Assembly (NCBI RefSeq): GCF_030534335.1
Contig: NZ_CP130565.1
Location: forward strand, 2,005,501-2,069,500
DNA length: 64,000 nt
Reading direction: 5' to 3'
Source: Marivirga harenae
GTDB lineage: Bacteria; Bacteroidota; Bacteroidia; Cytophagales; Cyclobacteriaceae
Both the position numbers and the translations under genes were made by a program. Below are positions 60,362 through 64,000 of the stretch, piece by piece. The notes under the pieces were generated by a model that did not search any database, was not told the DNA's origin, and saw only the letters and a list, made by a program, of their open reading frames with translations. Each line of letters opens with the position of its first letter. The first letter of the stretch is position 1.

Positions 60362-60469
60362 CTCGCCAGAGGCTGGAGTATTATCCACTAGCCGGAGGCT
60401 AGCGGAAGCGATTGTATCCAATCGCTAGTCTCTGGCTAGTAATGATTACTGTTACCTTTGATGAGGATT
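60362..60469. repeat. REP/BIME copy on the right of the RAYT gene
   Basis: The copy has palindromes CTAGCCGGAGGCTAG at 60388-60402 and CTAGTCTCTGGCTAG at 60425-60439 as an inverted pair, with the same order and spacing as the left copy and start CTCGCCAGAGGC. It differs by scattered bases, most outside the palindromes, as expected if stem formation is conserved. Confidence 0.85.
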
Positions 60470-60509
60470 CCACATCTTAGATCAATTCCATTATATTTAA
60501 GGAAAAAAC

Positions 60510-61886
60510 ATGAAGCCAATCCACATAGTGTTCCTATCACTACTAAGTATCATTTTAATTGCATCTTGTACTTCTAATAAGCAAATATCAGTTGATTTGA
60601 TACTGATGAATGCTTCCATTGTGGATGTACAAAACGATAAAATCATTGAAAATCAATATGTCACTATCAAAGGGGATTCGATATTTTCCGTGGGATCGAT
60701 GCTAGAGAAAGCTAATTATAATTTTAAAGAATCTATTGATATAAGTGGACAATATTTAATGCCTGGTTTATGGGATAATCATGTGCATTTTAGGGGAGGA
60801 GAGGATTTAATAGATGAAAATAAGGAGCTTTTGAGCTTATTTTCAAAGTTTGGAATTACTACTGTGAGAGATGCTGGTGGAGATATTACACCTTCCGTAC
60901 TTCAGTGGAGAGCCCAAATTAAGGAGAAAGAGTTGATTGGCCCTTACATTTTTACTTCTGGGCCAAAGTTAGATGGCCCAAAACCAGCTTGGGAAGGTTC
61001 TATCATAATTGAAAATCATACAGATATTCAAAATGCCTTAGATTCTTTAGAATCAATTGGAGTAGATTATGTAAAAATTTATGATGGAAGTTTATCAAAG
61101 GAAAATTTTTATGCCATTATTGAAGCAACAGAAAAAAGAAGCATGAAAGTAATCGGGCACATGCCGATGTCTGCTGATTTCCAAAAGGCAGTTTCTTTGG
61201 GTATGGATGGAAGCGAGCATATGTATTACATCATGAAAGCGTGTTCTCCTAAAGCCGATAGCCTGACCCAATTGGGATTGGGTTATGGTATGATGGAAAC
61301 CATTACAGATACCTATGATGAGCAAATGGCATATGAGTTATTTGCTGAATTGGCTCAAAAGCAAGTCTATATCACGCCTACCTTATACATCGGGAAAGTC
61401 CTTTCTAATTTAGCAGATGAAAATCACAGCACTGATACATTATTAAGTGAAATAGGAGTGGGCATACAAAAAACCTATGAAGGAAGAATAAAGTCTGCAA
61501 AAAGAGCTAAATCATCGGGTAGTCAAATGAGAGAAAAAGTCTCATCTTTGGCCAAGAATATGATTAGCCCAATGTTTGATGCTGGAGTCCCTATTTTAGC
61601 TGGCTCAGACTGTGGGCCATTTAATTCTTTCGTCTATCCTGGAGAAGCGCTTTGGGGGGAATTGTTTAGCTTGGTAGACGCTGGACTCACCCCGGCTGAG
61701 GCTTTGCAAACTTCCCTGATCCATGGACCGGCTTTTATGGATTTGCAAAAGGAATATGGAAGTGTAGAAAAGGGGAAAGTAGCGGATTTACTCATCTTAG
61801 ATAAAAATCCTTTAGAAGATCTTCAAAATATGAGGAGTTTAGATAGGGTAATCTTAAAAGGAGATTTTACTGATAAAGGGAATTAA
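60510..61886 (+). CDS. Amidohydrolase-family lipoprotein
   Basis: This 458-residue protein has a lipoprotein signal with Cys20 (IILIASCTSNKQ) and an imidazolonepropionase-like amidohydrolase barrel. Metal-site regions are DNHVHFRGG (near residue 91), the Lys-containing VDYVKIYDGS, VIGHMPMSA, GSEHMYYIM and AGSDCGPFNS (near residue 370). Family members hydrolyse cyclic amides or dipeptides, and secreted forms occur in Bacteroidota. TATATTTA at 60492-60499 is a possible -7. It is isolated between the RAYT unit and polA. Confidence 0.88.
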   Translation: MKPIHIVFLSLLSIILIASCTSNKQISVDLILMNASIVDVQNDKIIENQYVTIKGDSIFSVGSMLEKANYNFKESIDISGQYLMPGLWDNHVHFRGGEDLIDENKELLSLFSKFGITTVRDAGGDITPSVLQWRAQIKEKELIGPYIFTSGPKLDGPKPAWEGSIIIENHTDIQNALDSLESIGVDYVKIYDGSLSKENFYAIIEATEKRSMKVIGHMPMSADFQKAVSLGMDGSEHMYYIMKACSPKADSLTQLGLGYGMMETITDTYDEQMAYELFAELAQKQVYITPTLYIGKVLSNLADENHSTDTLLSEIGVGIQKTYEGRIKSAKRAKSSGSQMREKVSSLAKNMISPMFDAGVPILAGSDCGPFNSFVYPGEALWGELFSLVDAGLTPAEALQTSLIHGPAFMDLQKEYGSVEKGKVADLLILDKNPLEDLQNMRSLDRVILKGDFTDKGN

Positions 61887-61979
61887 TTATAACTTTAAAG
61901 GAATTGTTTGTTTGTCATTCCTTTTCGGTCAACAATTTTCTAACTTTAAAATCTGTTTTAACTCCGAAATTATTATCAA

Positions 61980-64000
61980 ATGAGCAATACACCTGAATCA
62001 GATAAAAAGTTATTTCTTCTAGATGCAATGGCACTTATTTATCGTGCTCACTTTGCCTTTAGTAAAACGCCAAGAATAAATTCCAAGGGGATGAATACTG
62101 GTGCGGCTCTAGGATTCACCAATAGCTTACTAGAGATTCTAAAAAAAGAAAAGCCTACGCATATAGGTGTAGCATTTGATACCTCCGCTCCAACATTTAG
62201 ACATGAGGAATTTCCCGCTTACAAAGCGCAAAGAGAAGAACAGCCAGAAGATATTCGGGTAGCTATTCCCTATGTGAAAAAAATTGTAGAGGCTTTTAAT
62301 ATCCCTGTTTTAATTCTTGATGGCTATGAAGCTGATGACATCATTGGTACCATTGCAAAGCAAGCTGGTGAGGACGGATTCAAAGTGTATATGATGACGC
62401 CTGATAAGGATTATGCGCAAATGGTAACTGAAAATGTCTTTCTGTATAAGCCTGCATTTATGGGTAATGGAGTGGATGTTTTGGGAATTGAGGAAGTTAA
62501 AAAGAAATTTGATATTGATAGAGTTGAGCAAGTAATTGATATTTTAGGATTACAAGGTGATGCGGTAGATAACATCCCTGGAATCCCAGGAGTTGGGGCT
62601 AAAACAGCAGTCAAATTTCTTAAACAGTATGGTTCAGTGGAAGGTCTTTTGGAACACACAGATGAATTAAAAGGGAAAATGAAAGAAAAGGTGGAAGCTA
62701 ATAAAGAACAAGCTTTGCTTTCTAAAAAATTAGCCACGATCAAAATAGATGTTCCACTAGAATATGAACCTGCAAAATTAGCGCTAGAGGAACCTAATGA
62801 AGAGACTTTAAAGGAATTGTTTGAAGAGCTTGAATTTAGGACCTTAATGAAACGGGTTTTGGGAGAGGAACCAGCAACAGCTGCAAAATCTTCCACTAAA
62901 GTGGATCCCGCTCAAATGTCTATGTTCACGGATACCCCGGAGGAGGCTGCTCAGAAAGATGAGGAACCAGAAGAAAGAAGGACGATAACTAATACGGTTC
63001 ATCACTATCATTTGATTGATACCCCCGAGTTAAGAGAAGACTTAATCACCTATCTATCAATACAGGATGAGTTTTGTTTTGACACAGAAACAACAGATTT
63101 GGAACCGACTGATGCAGAATTGGTTGGGCTTGCTTTCTCGTACGTAGCTGGAGAAGCGTATTATGTCCCTTTTCCTGCTGATCAAAAAGAAGCTCAAAAA
63201 ATAGCGGATGAGTTTAAGGAAGTACTTGAAAATGAAGGCATCATTAAAATTGGGCAAAATTTAAAATATGACATTCAAGTAATGCGTAATTACGGGATTA
63301 GAGTGAAGGGAAAGATGTTCGACACCATGTTGGCGCATTATCTTTTGGATCCTGAAACTCGTCACAATATGGATGTGATGGCGGAGAATTATTTGAATTA
63401 CAGTCCTGTTTCCATAACTGAATTGATTGGCAAAAAAGGAGTAAAGCAAGGGAATATGCGAGATGTGCCTATTACCGATGTTGTGGAATATGCTGGCGAA
63501 GATGCCGATATAACTTTGCAGTTGAAGCACATATTAGAAAAAGAGATAAAAGAAAATAATCTAGAAAATCTCTTACATGAGGTGGAAGAGCCGCTTTCTT
63601 ACGTACTCGCGGAGATGGAATATGAAGGGGTGAAAATTGATAAAGAGGCGCTGGCTAAAATGTCAAAAGAGTTGGAAACGGCAGCCTTGGAAGCCCAAGA
63701 AAAAATATTTGAATTAGCAGGACAAGAATTTAATATAGCTTCACCAAAGCAATTAGGGGAGATCCTTTTCGATAAAATGAAATTGGTAGACAAACCCAAG
63801 AAAACCAAAACAGGTCAATATGCGACTGGAGAAGAAATATTATCAAAATTGGCCAATGAACATGAAATTGCTGATAAGATTTTGGAATTTAGGGAATATC
63901 AGAAATTGAAATCTACATATGTGGATGCATTACCGAAATTGATCAGCAAAAAAGATGGCAGGGTACATACAGATTATCGTCAGGCTGTTGCTGCTACTGG
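61980..64000 (+). CDS. polA: DNA polymerase I (C-terminal part beyond the window)
   Basis: From the ATG at 61980 the frame runs off the right edge after 673 codons. Residues 1-280 form the 5'-3' exonuclease (LLDAMALIYRAHFAF, GYEADDIIGT, helix-hairpin-helix IPGVGAKTAVKFL). A Glu/Asp-rich linker follows at about 305-340. The 3'-5' proofreading domain is intact in its motifs: FDTETT with Asp368 and Glu370, GQNLKYDIQ, and YAGEDADI. The last residues (KDGRVHTDYRQAVAATG) enter the polymerase domain, whose catalytic aspartates lie outside the window. Confidence 0.95.
   Translation, partial: MSNTPESDKKLFLLDAMALIYRAHFAFSKTPRINSKGMNTGAALGFTNSLLEILKKEKPTHIGVAFDTSAPTFRHEEFPAYKAQREEQPEDIRVAIPYVKKIVEAFNIPVLILDGYEADDIIGTIAKQAGEDGFKVYMMTPDKDYAQMVTENVFLYKPAFMGNGVDVLGIEEVKKKFDIDRVEQVIDILGLQGDAVDNIPGIPGVGAKTAVKFLKQYGSVEGLLEHTDELKGKMKEKVEANKEQALLSKKLATIKIDVPLEYEPAKLALEEPNEETLKELFEELEFRTLMKRVLGEEPATAAKSSTKVDPAQMSMFTDTPEEAAQKDEEPEERRTITNTVHHYHLIDTPELREDLITYLSIQDEFCFDTETTDLEPTDAELVGLAFSYVAGEAYYVPFPADQKEAQKIADEFKEVLENEGIIKIGQNLKYDIQVMRNYGIRVKGKMFDTMLAHYLLDPETRHNMDVMAENYLNYSPVSITELIGKKGVKQGNMRDVPITDVVEYAGEDADITLQLKHILEKEIKENNLENLLHEVEEPLSYVLAEMEYEGVKIDKEALAKMSKELETAALEAQEKIFELAGQEFNIASPKQLGEILFDKMKLVDKPKKTKTGQYATGEEILSKLANEHEIADKILEFREYQKLKSTYVDALPKLISKKDGRVHTDYRQAVAAT

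Larger units (their letters stand above)
59601..60469. mobile_element. REPtron: RAYT transposase gene flanked by two REP/BIME copies
   Basis: The minus-strand RAYT gene (59741-60271) lies between two copies of a repeat of about 110 bases, at 59601-59710 and 60362-60469, in the same orientation. Each has CTCGCCAGAGGC at the start, a first palindrome with CTAGCCG[C/G]AGGCTAG, the shared AGCGGAAG, a second palindrome CTAGnCTCTGGCTAG and GAGGATT or AAGGATT at the end. Inverted REP pairs plus a RAYT gene define a REPtron or RAYT-BIME unit. Confidence 0.85.

Noticed and set aside
62310-63808. Several minus-strand frames inside polA
   Set aside because: polA is continuous on the plus strand from 61980 to the window edge with all expected motifs; the minus frames are shadows.
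1-64000. tRNA, rRNA or CRISPR array
   Set aside because: No tRNA cloverleaf with a T-loop GGTTCGAATCC-like sequence was seen outside coding genes, no rRNA signature was seen, and no regularly spaced repeat array was found. A covariance-model scan was not possible here.

Overview
The window looks like a low-GC chromosomal segment of a marine Bacteroidota bacterium, most likely Cytophagales and Marivirga- or Roseivirga-like. This is inferred from gene families, not from a database search. The evidence is TonB-dependent receptors with carboxypeptidase-like N-terminal extensions, one paired with a DUF4249 lipoprotein; a lipidated TamA-like protein (TamL); HYC_CC_PP, 2TM, DUF4199 and DUF3347 proteins; a Bacteroidota-type arginine cluster with an acyl-ornithine carbamoyltransferase; a Na+-pumping NQR; and several -7 elements of the form TAnnTTTG. 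I found no rRNA, tRNA, CRISPR array or prophage. The window opens inside the last codons of a membrane protein and ends inside polA.

Layout. 1-7 kb: a small winged-helix regulator, a TPR protein beside a TonB receptor, a 2TM protein, an orphan TPR histidine kinase and a convergent OprD-like porin. 7-12 kb: a sulfur and copper stress block with a CstB-like persulfide dioxygenase/rhodanese fusion, a Crp-type and an ArsR-type regulator, and a divergent CopA ATPase separated by a good inverted-repeat operator. 12-19 kb: a barrel-like protein, a DUF2905 protein, a DUF4249/TonB receptor pair, a CAT-like acetyltransferase and two paralogous lipoproteins. 19-25 kb: a TrmH-family methyltransferase divergent from tamL, then a tiny lipoprotein, cmk and ispH in one run. 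25-30 kb: nqrABCDE ending in a strong terminator, without nqrF. 30-37 kb: an AddA/AddB-like helicase-nuclease pair split by a palindrome-rich spacer. 37-48 kb: a peroxiredoxin, then a copper/silver efflux block (HYC_CC_PP protein, CusA, a frameshifted CusC/TolC, CusB, a permease, a DUF3347 lipoprotein) and thioredoxin. 48-56 kb: the arginine biosynthesis cluster on the minus strand (GNAT, argG, argC, acyl-ornithine carbamoyltransferase, argB, argE, argH), without argD. 56-64 kb: purC, a STAS protein, rnz, a queuosine-precursor transporter, a RAYT transposase framed by two REP/BIME copies, an amidohydrolase lipoprotein and polA.

Most genes are housekeeping or envelope functions with recognisable families. 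The points most worth checking are the REP-RAYT unit at 59.6-60.5 kb, the one-base lesion in the CusC-like gene, Ala at the substrate-specificity position of the acyl-ornithine carbamoyltransferase, the cysteine-bearing regulators around the persulfide dioxygenase, the DUF3347 module shared by CusB and a free lipoprotein, and the isolated nqrABCDE operon. I did not find a clearly unprecedented multi-gene system.
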